Assembly (NCBI GenBank): GCA_963662965.1
Contig: OY759970.1
Span: forward strand, 3,286,001-3,350,000
Direction of reading: 5' to 3'
Source: DTWD01 sp963662965
GTDB lineage: Bacteria; Acidobacteriota; Vicinamibacteria; Vicinamibacterales; UBA8438
Length of the DNA: 64,000 nucleotides
Shown in pieces: positions 34,943 to 43,241 of the stretch (its first letter is position 1; the number at the start of each line of letters is the position of its first letter). Under the pieces are notes generated by a model. The model saw only the letters and a list, made by a program, of their open reading frames with translations. It did no database searches and was not told the DNA's origin. The translations under genes and the position numbers were made by a program.

Positions 34943-37249
34943 ATGACTCGACTCGTCGATTTCGCTCGCCTCCTGCCGTTGCTCGGCGTCATGTTGCTTC
35001 TCCAGTCCGCGGTGCTTCTCGCGCAGCAGTCCGAGGCCGGGTCCGGCGCTGGGGCACGGCAGTTGACCGCAGCAGGCGTGCCGCTAGCTCGGGCCCACCG
35101 CGTGCAGGATGGGCCTTCCGTCGACGGCGAGGTGCTCAATGACCCGGCGTACGCCGATGCGACGTTTGTTTCCGGGTTCGTACAGAATCGACCGTTCGAG
35201 GGGGAGCCGGCGTCGGAGCGGACCGAGGTTCGCATCGTCTACACCTCCGACACGCTCTACTTCGGAATCGTTTGCTATACGGACGATCCGACGACGATCA
35301 TCGTGGCTGACAGCCGCCGCGATTCCGACCTAACCGAGACCGACAGTTTTCGGATCATCCTAGACACATATCGGGACAGCCAGAATGGCTTCGTCTTCGG
35401 CACCAATCCGGCCGGCGTCGAGTACGACGGCCAGCTGACGAATGAAGGGCAGGGAAGCGGACGGTTTGGCGGTGGCGGTGGTGGTGGACGTCCCGGCAAT
35501 AACCGGCAGCAGCGCGGGTCGGGTGGCGGTTTCAACCTGAACTGGGACGGCGTCTGGCGGGTGGTCACCAGTGTGACCGACGTCGGCTGGACGGCTGAGA
35601 TCGCGATTCCGTTCCGCACGCTTCGCTATCCACGAAGCGACGTGCAGACCTGGGGCATGAACTTCCAGCGCAATATCCGCATCCGGAACGAGCAGGCCTA
35701 CTGGTCACCGTTGCCCAGACAATACAGCCTCAACCGGATCTCGCTGGCGGGGGAACTGCAGGGTATCGAGGTTCCGGCGCAGCGCAACCTGCAGTTCACG
35801 CCCTACGTGCTCGGCGAGTCGCTGCGCCGCACCGAGGACGCGCGGAGCGTGAGCACCGGTGATATCGGGGCCGACCTCAAGTACAGCGTGACACCGAGCA
35901 TGACGCTCGACCTGACCTACAACACCGATTTCGCGCAGGTCGAGGTGGACGATCAGCAGATCAATCTCGATCGCTTCACCTTGTTCTTTCCCGAAAAGCG
36001 GCCGTTCTTTCTCGAAAACGCCGGACTATTCTCGGTCGGACAGCAAGGCGCGGTCGACATCTTCTTCAGTCGGCGTATTGGCTTGAGTGACGACGGCACG
36101 CCAATTCCGATTGTCGGCGGTGGCCGTCTGTCTGGAAAGATCGGTACGAACACCAATATCGGGTTCTTGAACATGCAGCAGGAGTCGGTGCACGGGACCG
36201 GGACTCCGCAGCAGAATTTCACCGTCGGACGTGTCCGGCAAGACCTGGCGAACCGCTCCAACGTCGGCGCGATCTTCGTCAATCGGCAGGCGACCGGCAG
36301 TCTGGCGGGCGATCAAGACTACAACCGCACGTATGCGTTCGACGGCACGTGGGGGATCGGGGAGGGAGGAACGGTTTCCGGGTTTGCCGCGCAGACCGAC
36401 ACCCCGGGGCAGCCGACGGTCAACCGGCACGCGTACGCATTCAGCGCCCAGCACCAGTCCGAGCGCGCCCGCCTCAGTCTCGGGTTCACCGAAGTCGCGC
36501 CGAACTTCAATCCAGAGGTCGGGTTTCTCGCCCGTCAGAGCTATCGGCGGATGAACGGTAGCGTCTTCACCACCTTTCGTCCCACAAACTTCATGGGGCT
36601 CCACGAGGTCCGACCGCACGTCTTCCACAACACGGTGTTCGACTTCGAGACCGGCCGACACGAAACACAGTTCACGCATATCGACAACCACCTCGAGTGG
36701 CGGAACGGCTACGAAATCCACACCGGCATGAATATCACCCAAGAGGGTGTGTTCGAGCCGTTCGAGATCTCCCCCGGTGTCGTCGTTCCGCCAGGGGTGT
36801 ATGACCATAACGAGACCCAGATCGCCGGCAACACGAACCTGGGGGCGCCGGTCAGCTTCAACATCAACACCATAGTCGGCGGGTTGTTCGGCGGTGACCG
36901 CGTCACGGTGACGCCTTCGGTCGCGGCTCGTGTTGGCGAGACGTTCAACGCGCTGCTCGAATGGAGCTACAACGACCTACGGTTGCCCGGTGGCGACTTC
37001 ACCACTAATCTCGCCCGTCTGCGCGTCTCCTACTCGTTTACGACCCGCATGTTCTTTCAGGCGCTCGTCCAATACAACGACCGCGCCGACCTCTGGTCGT
37101 CAAATCTGCGTTTCGGACTGCTGTCGGACGCGAACACCGGCCTCTTCATCGTGTACAACGACATCCAAGGGATCGGGATGGCGGTGCCGGACGGTGCCGG
37201 GCGCACGCTCACGCTCAAATACAGCTACTTGTTTGATTTGCTGCGGTAG
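34943..37249 (+). CDS. DUF5916-type outer-membrane protein with CBM9-like N-terminal domain (copy 2)
   Basis: 768 residues from the ATG chosen here (MTRLVDFARLLPLLGVMLLL, a good signal peptide); a TTG seven codons upstream is less likely. It parallels copy 1 throughout: VDGEVLNDPAYADATF, FNLNWDGVWRVVTSVTDVGW, AIPFRTLRYPRSDVQTWG and LFFPEKRPFFLENAGLFSVG are nearly identical, while the N-terminus and C-terminal barrel differ more. Both genes are intact, so the duplicates may have split roles. Function unknown; the protein should be in the outer membrane. Confidence 0.9.
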   Translation: MTRLVDFARLLPLLGVMLLLQSAVLLAQQSEAGSGAGARQLTAAGVPLARAHRVQDGPSVDGEVLNDPAYADATFVSGFVQNRPFEGEPASERTEVRIVYTSDTLYFGIVCYTDDPTTIIVADSRRDSDLTETDSFRIILDTYRDSQNGFVFGTNPAGVEYDGQLTNEGQGSGRFGGGGGGGRPGNNRQQRGSGGGFNLNWDGVWRVVTSVTDVGWTAEIAIPFRTLRYPRSDVQTWGMNFQRNIRIRNEQAYWSPLPRQYSLNRISLAGELQGIEVPAQRNLQFTPYVLGESLRRTEDARSVSTGDIGADLKYSVTPSMTLDLTYNTDFAQVEVDDQQINLDRFTLFFPEKRPFFLENAGLFSVGQQGAVDIFFSRRIGLSDDGTPIPIVGGGRLSGKIGTNTNIGFLNMQQESVHGTGTPQQNFTVGRVRQDLANRSNVGAIFVNRQATGSLAGDQDYNRTYAFDGTWGIGEGGTVSGFAAQTDTPGQPTVNRHAYAFSAQHQSERARLSLGFTEVAPNFNPEVGFLARQSYRRMNGSVFTTFRPTNFMGLHEVRPHVFHNTVFDFETGRHETQFTHIDNHLEWRNGYEIHTGMNITQEGVFEPFEISPGVVVPPGVYDHNETQIAGNTNLGAPVSFNINTIVGGLFGGDRVTVTPSVAARVGETFNALLEWSYNDLRLPGGDFTTNLARLRVSYSFTTRMFFQALVQYNDRADLWSSNLRFGLLSDANTGLFIVYNDIQGIGMAVPDGAGRTLTLKYSYLFDLLR

Positions 37250-37621
37250 TCCTCCGCCGCACCGGTCATCGGGATCTCACCTGTTTTCTCGCCGAACCGA
37301 GGGCGTGTCACTCGCCAAAGACACGAGGTGTCACATCGTGCCGAAATGTCATGATTAGGCACCGGTGTTCCATTACGGGACGGTCTGAATCAAGTCTTGT
37401 TTTGGCAAGAAGTTAACTGTCCAAAGACGGCAAATTCCCCTGATTTGGCGGTCTGGTCGGCGGATCGCCGGCCGTCGACGTCAACGCTACCGATCGGCGT
37501 TAACACCCTTCCTGCCAAGGCATTACCCTGAGTGGCCGGCGAGGGCGCCCTCTTGGCCATGAACTTGCTTCCTAGGATGATGTCGCGCGGATGAGCGCGC
37601 GATGAGAGACGAGACAAGCAG
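37250..37621 (+). promoter_or_regulatory. Regulatory region with possible sigma-54 promoter and TGTC sites
   Basis: At 37553-37569 the sequence TTGGCCATGAACTTGCT matches the sigma-54 consensus at the invariant GG and GC with correct 10-base spacing. About 200 bp upstream TGTCA occurs at 37306, 37329 and 37347, and GTGTC-N10-GACAC (37305-37324) is an inverted repeat of the type used by enhancer-binding proteins; the same inverted repeat could instead be a weak transcription-stop hairpin after the DUF5916 gene. The downstream frame begins at 37622. Confidence 0.4.
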
Positions 37622-38068
37622 GTGAGTAGGCGACATTGCCAGGCACCGGACGAGTGGACCGAGCTACTGGCTCGGTTGGCCGTCGGTGGCCGGCACCGGG
37701 ACGACATCGAGGCTTCTGAGCGCTCGCGGAACCGTGAGCCGACCGTCGATCCCGAAGCAGGGCTCCTTTGCATGTCCGAGCCGCGCGTTGACGATATCGA
37801 GTCACTCATTCTGCGGGCGCTAGCCGACCACCTGCTGACGACCCTCGCCTCGAATTCGAGCTTTCGTGATCTCCCGGAAGCGGACATCGCAGAGGCCGTC
37901 GAGGCCGACGCGAGCGATCCGGGTCTCGAGCACGCAGCCGAAGACGACGTCGCGGTAGCGCTCGATGCGCTCGCCGCCGACGACGCCTCGATCGACCAGG
38001 CACTCTGGTCTTTGGTACGACAGGACTGGCGGCGCGGAGCGCCGCCAGTCGGCGATAACGTCCATTGA
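37622..38068 (+). CDS. Hypothetical protein
   Basis: A possible 148-residue protein from a GTG 53 bp after the sigma-54-like site. The N-terminal half is basic (SRRHCQAPDEWTELLARLAV), the C-terminal half acidic (EADIAEAVEADASDPGLEHA). Its codon choice looks like a normal gene in this GC-rich genome, but no family was recognised, and an open frame also exists on the other strand. Treat as a candidate only. The DapA-like gene follows after 97 bp. Confidence 0.4.
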   Translation: MSRRHCQAPDEWTELLARLAVGGRHRDDIEASERSRNREPTVDPEAGLLCMSEPRVDDIESLILRALADHLLTTLASNSSFRDLPEADIAEAVEADASDPGLEHAAEDDVAVALDALAADDASIDQALWSLVRQDWRRGAPPVGDNVH

Positions 38069-38165
38069 GACGGCCCTCCAGAGCCCGGCCGCGCCGACTG
38101 ACAGCCCGGCGTGGTTGGGTCCCTCCTGTTGACAGCGACCAGTCCGCTCCGCTACAAAGGCAGCG

Positions 38166-39068
38166 GTGCAGCTTGACGGCGTTCTCCCGCCCATTCCGAC
38201 CCCGTTCGCCGGTGATGGTGTAGACGAGCCCGCGATGCGGGCCAACGTCGAGCGCTGGATGGAGAGCCGGGTGCGCGGCGTCGTCGTGCTCGGGACGAAC
38301 GGCGAGGCGCCGTTGCTCGACGAGTCGGAGTCGGACGCGGCGATTGCCGCGGCGCGCGACGGCGTGCCATCGGATCGACTGTGCATCGCCGGCATCGGAC
38401 GGGAATCGACGGTGGCGACCACACGCGCCGCGAGGCGCGCGGCCGAGCTCGGCGCCGATGCCGTGCTGGCGCGGACACCGTCGTTGTTCAAGCCCCTCCT
38501 GACCTCCGAGGCTTTCGTATCGCATTACACGGCGGTCGCCGAGGCGTCGCCGGTGCCGGTCCTGCTGTACAACTTCACGGCGCTGACCGGTGTCACGCTC
38601 GCCGTCGAGGTGGTTGTCACGTTGGCGGCACATCCGAACATCATCGGGATGAAGGAGTCGGGTAGCGACCTCAAGTTCCTCTCGTCTCTCGTCGACTGCA
38701 CGCCCGATGACTTTGTGATCATGGCGGGGTCGGCGCCGGTGTTCTATCCGAGCCTGCTCGTCGGCGCCGCCGGGGGTATTCTCGCGTTGGCATCCGTCGT
38801 CCCTGATCTGTGTGTTGATCTCTTCGAGCTCGCACGCGACGGCCGGCACACCGAAGCGCGAGAGCTACAGCGACGGTTGACACCCCTCGCGGGACTCGTG
38901 ACATCGGTCTACGGCGTGCCTGGTCTCAAGGCGGCCGTGTCATCGCTTGGTTTCTACGGTGGCGATCCCCGGCCGCCGCTCCGACCGGTGGCCCCAGAAG
39001 CGATCGATGCGATCCGTGCCGCGCTCGAACAGCTCGGCATCCAAACCCTCGGTTCGGTCCTGTCCTAG
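38166..39068 (+). CDS. DapA/NAL-superfamily lyase (dihydrodipicolinate synthase family)
   Basis: 300 residues in a TIM-barrel family that forms a Schiff base with pyruvate. Motifs: GVLPPIPTPFAGDGVDEPAM at the start, VVLGTNGEAPLLDE, VPVLLYNFTALTGVTL with the catalytic tyrosine, and IIGMKESGSD with the lysine. True DapA enzymes use YNVPxRTG; YNFTALTG and the absence of lysine-pathway neighbours point to another aldolase, for instance of the 4-hydroxy-2-oxoglutarate type. The GTG start matches the family N-terminus. Confidence 0.85.
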   Translation: MQLDGVLPPIPTPFAGDGVDEPAMRANVERWMESRVRGVVVLGTNGEAPLLDESESDAAIAAARDGVPSDRLCIAGIGRESTVATTRAARRAAELGADAVLARTPSLFKPLLTSEAFVSHYTAVAEASPVPVLLYNFTALTGVTLAVEVVVTLAAHPNIIGMKESGSDLKFLSSLVDCTPDDFVIMAGSAPVFYPSLLVGAAGGILALASVVPDLCVDLFELARDGRHTEARELQRRLTPLAGLVTSVYGVPGLKAAVSSLGFYGGDPRPPLRPVAPEAIDAIRAALEQLGIQTLGSVLS

Positions 39069-39071
39069 TGC

Positions 39072-39124
39072 AGACTTGGGGAATCTTGCCCTCGTCCGAA
39101 TCGCGGCGTCTCGGGCGCTTCCCC
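39072..39124 (+). repeat. Repeat family C, divergent copy
   Basis: AGACTTGGGGAATCTTGCCC, then TCTCGGGCGCTTCCCC, resembling the better copies near 58996 and 60621. It begins 4 bp after the DapA-like stop codon. Confidence 0.45.
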
Positions 39125-39293
39125 TACGAGTGCCAGCGTGGTACGCAGGTTGCAACTCTCTAGTGGCGGGGGCCGGCGCCTTGTACAACACGTTGTTCTT
39201 GCAAGGCAGTCGTCCTGAACGGTGGACACCATGGTTCCAACCAATGACCAGACCGTTAGGCATGCCACGTCGCGTTCTTCCGGCGTCCGGCCG

Positions 39294-40757
39294 ATGCACG
39301 TGATCGGCGCGCTGCTGCTCGCCCTCGTCGCGTCCGCCTGCGCCACCAACCCCGTGACCGGCAGCCGCGAGTTTGTCTTCATGAGCGAGACGCAGGAGAT
39401 CGAGCTTGGGCGGCAGGCCGACGCCGAGATTACGCGCGACATGGGGGTCTATGACGACTCCCAGCTTCAGGCGTACGTCGAGGAGGTCGGCTACGAGCTG
39501 GCGGCCGTGTCACATCGACCCGAGCTGCCGTGGCAGTTCACGATCGTCGACTCTCCGGTCGTGAACGCGTTCGCGGTGCCTGGCGGTTTCATCTATCTCA
39601 CGCGGGGCCTGATGGCCTATCTCAGCGATGAGTCGGAGCTGGCCGGCGTGATCGGCCACGAGATTGGCCACGTGACGGCACGACATTCCGTGCAGGCCTA
39701 CAGCCGCGCGGCCGGGGCACAGATGGGCTTGGTGCTCAGTCAGATCTTTGTGCCGGCGATGCGCTCGCCGTACTACGGGGTACCAGGTCTCGGTGACGCG
39801 GCGAGTCAAGGGCTCGGCGTGCTGTTCCTCAAATTCGGGCGCGACGACGAGAAGCAGGCCGACCGACTCGGCGCCGAATACGCGGTGCAGTCCGGATGGG
39901 ATCCGAATGGTGTTGGCGACATGCTGACGACCCTCGGACGTATCGCCGACACGACCGACCGGCGCGGAACGCCGAACTGGCTCTCGACGCATCCTGAGCC
40001 AGAGGACCGCGTCGCCGATGTGGCCGGGACCGTCAACGCGTTGCTGGCGAACGAGACGGATCCCTCCGAGCTGCGCGTCGACCGGTCTGGGTATCTGGAG
40101 CGAATCGATGGACTCCTCTACGGCGAGAACCCTGAGCAGGGGGTCGTCCGCGGCAACGAGTTTCTCCATCCGGCCCTTCGCTTTGCGCTGCAGTTTCCCG
40201 CCGGTTGGCAAGTACAGAACAGTCCGGAGCTGGTTGTCGCGCGCGAACCAGGCCAGGACAACTACATGGTGCTGCAGCTCGCGAACGACACGGGCCGAAG
40301 CCTCCAGCGGATCGCCGAGGCAGAGATGGCCGGCGCCGGCTTTAGACAAGAACAGGGGACGCCGACGGACATCAATGGTCTCGAGGCCTATGTCGGCACC
40401 TATAGCCAGCACGTGGACGAGCTCGGGACGATCATCGCCCGGGTCGCACATATTCGCTCGGGGCAATCGGTCTACATGCTTGGCGCGTTCGCGTCGGCCG
40501 ACGGCTTCCAACTCATCGAGCGCGACGTGTCGGACAGCCTCCAGTCGTTTCGTCAGCTGACGCGAGACGAAGCCGACCAGATTCGTCCGAATCGGATCTC
40601 GTTCTACATCGTGCAAGAGGGTGAAACCTGGCAGGGGATCGCGCAACGCATCGGGGACGAGATCGTCCAAGCGTCGACCCTCGCCATCATGAATGGGTAC
40701 CCGGTGAACGAGCAGCCGCTCCCGGGTGATCGGATCAAGATCGTCTTGCCCGGGTAG
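39294..40757 (+). CDS. M48-family metalloprotease lipoprotein with C-terminal LysM-like domain
   Basis: 487 residues from the ATG at 39294, chosen because HVIGALLLALVASACA then gives a proper lipobox; in-frame starts at 39222 and 39231 would add a long leader. The zinc motif HEIGHVTARH and the downstream glutamate in DEKQADRLGAEYA define M48 (as in BepA/LoiP). After the protease come a linker and a C-terminal domain (FYIVQEGETWQGIAQRIGDE ... PLPGDRIKIVLPG) resembling LysM, which binds peptidoglycan. A role in envelope protein quality control is inferred from family and location. Its stop is within the first hairpin of repeat B5. Confidence 0.9.
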   Translation: MHVIGALLLALVASACATNPVTGSREFVFMSETQEIELGRQADAEITRDMGVYDDSQLQAYVEEVGYELAAVSHRPELPWQFTIVDSPVVNAFAVPGGFIYLTRGLMAYLSDESELAGVIGHEIGHVTARHSVQAYSRAAGAQMGLVLSQIFVPAMRSPYYGVPGLGDAASQGLGVLFLKFGRDDEKQADRLGAEYAVQSGWDPNGVGDMLTTLGRIADTTDRRGTPNWLSTHPEPEDRVADVAGTVNALLANETDPSELRVDRSGYLERIDGLLYGENPEQGVVRGNEFLHPALRFALQFPAGWQVQNSPELVVAREPGQDNYMVLQLANDTGRSLQRIAEAEMAGAGFRQEQGTPTDINGLEAYVGTYSQHVDELGTIIARVAHIRSGQSVYMLGAFASADGFQLIERDVSDSLQSFRQLTRDEADQIRPNRISFYIVQEGETWQGIAQRIGDEIVQASTLAIMNGYPVNEQPLPGDRIKIVLPG

Positions 40758-40850
40758 GGCGCGCATAGCGCGCCCTACCCGGCACGGAGTGAGGCAAAGG
40801 GGCCACCCGCGAGCGCCGGCGACGGGGTTCTGGGCTGTAGGCCCCGTCTA
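40750..40850. repeat. Repeat family B, copy B5, with strong terminator-like hairpin
   Basis: Starts with a perfect 15-bp stem (CCGGGTAGGGCGCGC-ATA-GCGCGCCCTACCCGG) that contains the M48 stop codon, continues through GGCACGGAGTGAGGCAAAGG and ends GGCCCCGTCTAA. It fills the gap between the convergent M48 and NlpC/P60 genes and ends 3 bp before the NlpC stop. It may stop transcription from both sides although there is no T-run. Confidence 0.7.
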
Positions 40851-40853
40851 AGA

Positions 40854-41369
40854 TTAATTCTCCACTACCCTCCGCGCCCCGAGATACCGACGGGTCCAAT
40901 AGCGAGAGCTGAGGCGCTCGACTCGCACTTCGCCGTCGTCGCTCGGCGCGTGGACGAACTCGTCTCCACCAATCACGAGGCCGACATGCGACGGCCCTGG
41001 CGTGATGGTCGTGAAGAACACCAAATCTCCAGGCTCCAGGCGATTGGGCTCGACGTCGGCGCCGACGCGGAACTGCTCGGCGGCAAGGCGGGGTAGCTCG
41101 ACGCCATGCTGGCCGAAGACGTAGTGGGTAAAACCACTGCAGTCGAAGCCGCGGGGCGTCATCCCCCCATCGACGTACGGCACCCCGCGTAGCGACAGCG
41201 CCGTGGTCGTGATGGCGTACGGATCGGCTGGCGCCGTCTCGGCGACGCCCCGATCTGGGGACAGCCCGGGCCGCGGAAACGGCTGCGGAACGTGGATGCC
41301 GCTCGTCGCGCATCCGGTGACCAAGGTGCCGGCGACGAGCAGCGGGCCCGCCGTGGCTACACGCATCAT
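40854..41369 (-). CDS. NlpC/P60-family (C40) lipoprotein
   Basis: 171 residues. A lipobox signal (LLVAGTLVTGCATS) is followed by the C40 papain-like catalytic domain: FDCSGFTHYVF with the catalytic cysteine, PSHVGLVIGGDEFVHAPS with the histidine, and the final polar residue in the C-terminal strand. Such enzymes cleave peptidoglycan stem peptides in the periplasm. Convergent with the M48 gene; repeat B5 lies between them. Confidence 0.92.
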   Translation of the reverse strand: MMRVATAGPLLVAGTLVTGCATSGIHVPQPFPRPGLSPDRGVAETAPADPYAITTTALSLRGVPYVDGGMTPRGFDCSGFTHYVFGQHGVELPRLAAEQFRVGADVEPNRLEPGDLVFFTTITPGPSHVGLVIGGDEFVHAPSDDGEVRVERLSSRYWTRRYLGARRVVEN

Positions 41370-41459
41370 TTCTCAAGCATCGTATCGGCGAAGCTCAGGG
41401 GTGTCCGCAGTATTTTTGACACCCCTCTCGCCCTTTGGCGAGAATGGATGCGACCGCGC

Positions 41460-41993
41460 ATGGAACAAACACTGCTGTTGAACGCGACCTACGAGCCGCT
41501 GAAGGTGGTCGACTGGCGCAAGGCGATTACCATGCTGTGTCAGGGCAAGGTCGAGGTGGTGTCCGAGTACGACCGCGAGGTGCGGTCGGTCTCGGTCACC
41601 TTCAAGCTGCCGTCGGTCATCCGGCTGCTGCGCTACATCACCATCAAGCGTCGTGTCGACTACGTACCGTTCTCTCGCGCCAACATCTACGCACGCGATC
41701 ACCATCGGTGCCAGTACTGCGGCACCGACTTCTCGGTTGGCGATCTGACCTTCGACCACGTGGTGCCGGTGTCGCAGGGAGGGCGAAAGAACTGGGAAAA
41801 CATCGTGACGTCGTGTATCCGCTGCAACCGACGCAAGGGAGGGCGGACGCCGGCTCAGGCTGGCATGCGCGTCATCCGGCCGCCATCCCGACCGACGCGG
41901 TCTCCGGTCGTGCGGCTGACCTTTGGACTTCGCAACGCGCCCGACAGCTGGCGCGACTACCTCTACTGGAACGTCGAGCTCGACGAAACCTAG
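41460..41993 (+). CDS. HNH endonuclease
   Basis: 177 residues. The N-terminal block LLLNATYEPLKVVDWRKAI and the HNH core (CQYCGTDFSVGDLTFDHVVP, SQGGRKNWENIVTSCIRCNR) with two CxxC pairs are typical of the widespread bacterial HNH family often found outside mobile elements. The role is unknown. The ATG at 41460 is preferred; one at 41448 is possible. The stop codon is part of the end of repeat element A2. Confidence 0.9.
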   Translation: MEQTLLLNATYEPLKVVDWRKAITMLCQGKVEVVSEYDREVRSVSVTFKLPSVIRLLRYITIKRRVDYVPFSRANIYARDHHRCQYCGTDFSVGDLTFDHVVPVSQGGRKNWENIVTSCIRCNRRKGGRTPAQAGMRVIRPPSRPTRSPVVRLTFGLRNAPDSWRDYLYWNVELDET

Positions 41994-42155
41994 AAGCCAT
42001 CTCATAAATGCGGCACGTCACCGAGGGCGTCGAGGCGCTCGCGTCGCAAGGCGGGAAGAAGGAGAATACCGGGTAGTATTCGACCGACGAGTAACGCCGC
42101 GAGGCGGGATGCATCGGCGGCCGAATGCCGGCGCATTTCATGAGATGGCTTCTAG
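41990..42155. repeat. Repeat family A, copy A2 (full length, 166 bp)
   Basis: Ends are inverted repeats starting CTAGAAGCCATCTCAT on both sides, with one single-base indel before AAATGCG. The core (on the minus strand) is GCATCCCGCCTCGCGGCG and CGGTATTCTCCTTCTTCCCG. The left CTAG contains the HNH stop codon (TAG); the right end supplies TCTAGGAGCT, which provides the ribosome binding site of the next gene. Confidence 0.85.
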
Positions 42156-42161
42156 GAGCTC

Positions 42162-43196
42162 GTGGCTCCTGTTCTACAGACCGCTGTGTCCTTACCGCGC
42201 ATCTCCTCCATCCACCCGTTACGCGCGGTTGAGGGTGGGCGGGTCACGATCGAAGGTGACAATCTCGTCCCGGACGGCGCGGGCCCGTCGTTGCCCACCA
42301 TCACCATGGGCGGAGTGCCGACGCGTGTCGTGTTTGCGTCACGTCAGGCGGTGTCGGCGCTCGTGCCGTCCGGTCTCGCTGGCGGTCAAACGCCGATTCG
42401 GATCGGCGGAGGATCGGGAGAGACCGCTTTCATCGACGTGGGTCGTGCGGTCGCCACCGGCCTGCATCAGGTCGACAGCCCTGCGATTGATGCGTCGGGG
42501 ACGCTGTTCGCGACCTATAGCGGTACGCGAGGAGAGCGGTCGCCGGTGTCGGTGTTCCGAATTCGGCATGACGGGTATCGCGAACCGTTTGTGACCGGCA
42601 TCACCAACGCGACCTCCCTTGTCTTTGCCCCCGACGGGCGCCTGCACGTGTCGAGCCGATTCGAAGGCACGGTGTATCGGGTGGCCGATGACGGATCGTT
42701 CGAGGTGGTGGCGACCGACCTTGGGGTGGCGTGCGGGATGGCCTTCAGTGCCGATGGCACACTGTACGTCGGCGATCGCTCCGGCACGGTGTTTCGCGTG
42801 GCGACGTCAGGTCATGCGAGTGCGTTCGCGACCCTGCCGGCAAGCGTCGCGGCGTTCCATCTGGCCTGGGGCCATGACGACGACGGCCTCTACGTCGCGG
42901 GGCCGACGCTCTCGTCATACGACCGCGTCTACCGAATCGATCGTACCGGGCGGGTTGAGCCCGTCAGCTCGAGTTTTGGCCGGCCGCAGGGACTGGCGTT
43001 CGATGCCCATGGCGCCTTGTACGTCGTCGAGGCGCTCGCCGGCATGAGCGGGGTGTACCGGCTCGACCGCGACGGCAATCGCACCTGTGTTCTCGCGGGG
43101 CCGAATCTCGTCGGGGTCACCTTCGACCCATCCGGCGGTCTCGTGGTGGCGTCGAGTGAGACCGCGTATCGATTCGATGCCGTCCCGCGGACGTGA
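42162..43196 (+). CDS. IPT/TIG plus NHL-repeat propeller protein (SMP-30-like)
   Basis: 344 residues. The first about 85 residues (ISSIHPLRAVEGGRVTIEGD, IRIGG) form an IPT/TIG Ig-like fold; the rest are NHL/SMP-30-type blades (LVFAPDGRLHVSSRFEGTVY, GMAFSADGTLYVGDRSGTVF, GLAFDAHGALYVVEALAG). No signal peptide is visible, so it is probably cytosolic. The GTG start follows AGGAG, seven bases upstream, that lies in the right end of repeat A2. Function unknown. Confidence 0.82.
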   Translation: MAPVLQTAVSLPRISSIHPLRAVEGGRVTIEGDNLVPDGAGPSLPTITMGGVPTRVVFASRQAVSALVPSGLAGGQTPIRIGGGSGETAFIDVGRAVATGLHQVDSPAIDASGTLFATYSGTRGERSPVSVFRIRHDGYREPFVTGITNATSLVFAPDGRLHVSSRFEGTVYRVADDGSFEVVATDLGVACGMAFSADGTLYVGDRSGTVFRVATSGHASAFATLPASVAAFHLAWGHDDDGLYVAGPTLSSYDRVYRIDRTGRVEPVSSSFGRPQGLAFDAHGALYVVEALAGMSGVYRLDRDGNRTCVLAGPNLVGVTFDPSGGLVVASSETAYRFDAVPRT

Positions 43197-43241
43197 TAGC
43201 ATGGACCGTTTGGGGCCCCGGGCACGGAGCCTCCAGGGACC

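Noticed and set aside
37390..37887. 165-codon frame on the minus strand opposite the hypothetical gene
   Set aside because: Ser/Arg-rich composition of an antisense shadow; the plus-strand frame has more gene-like codon use.
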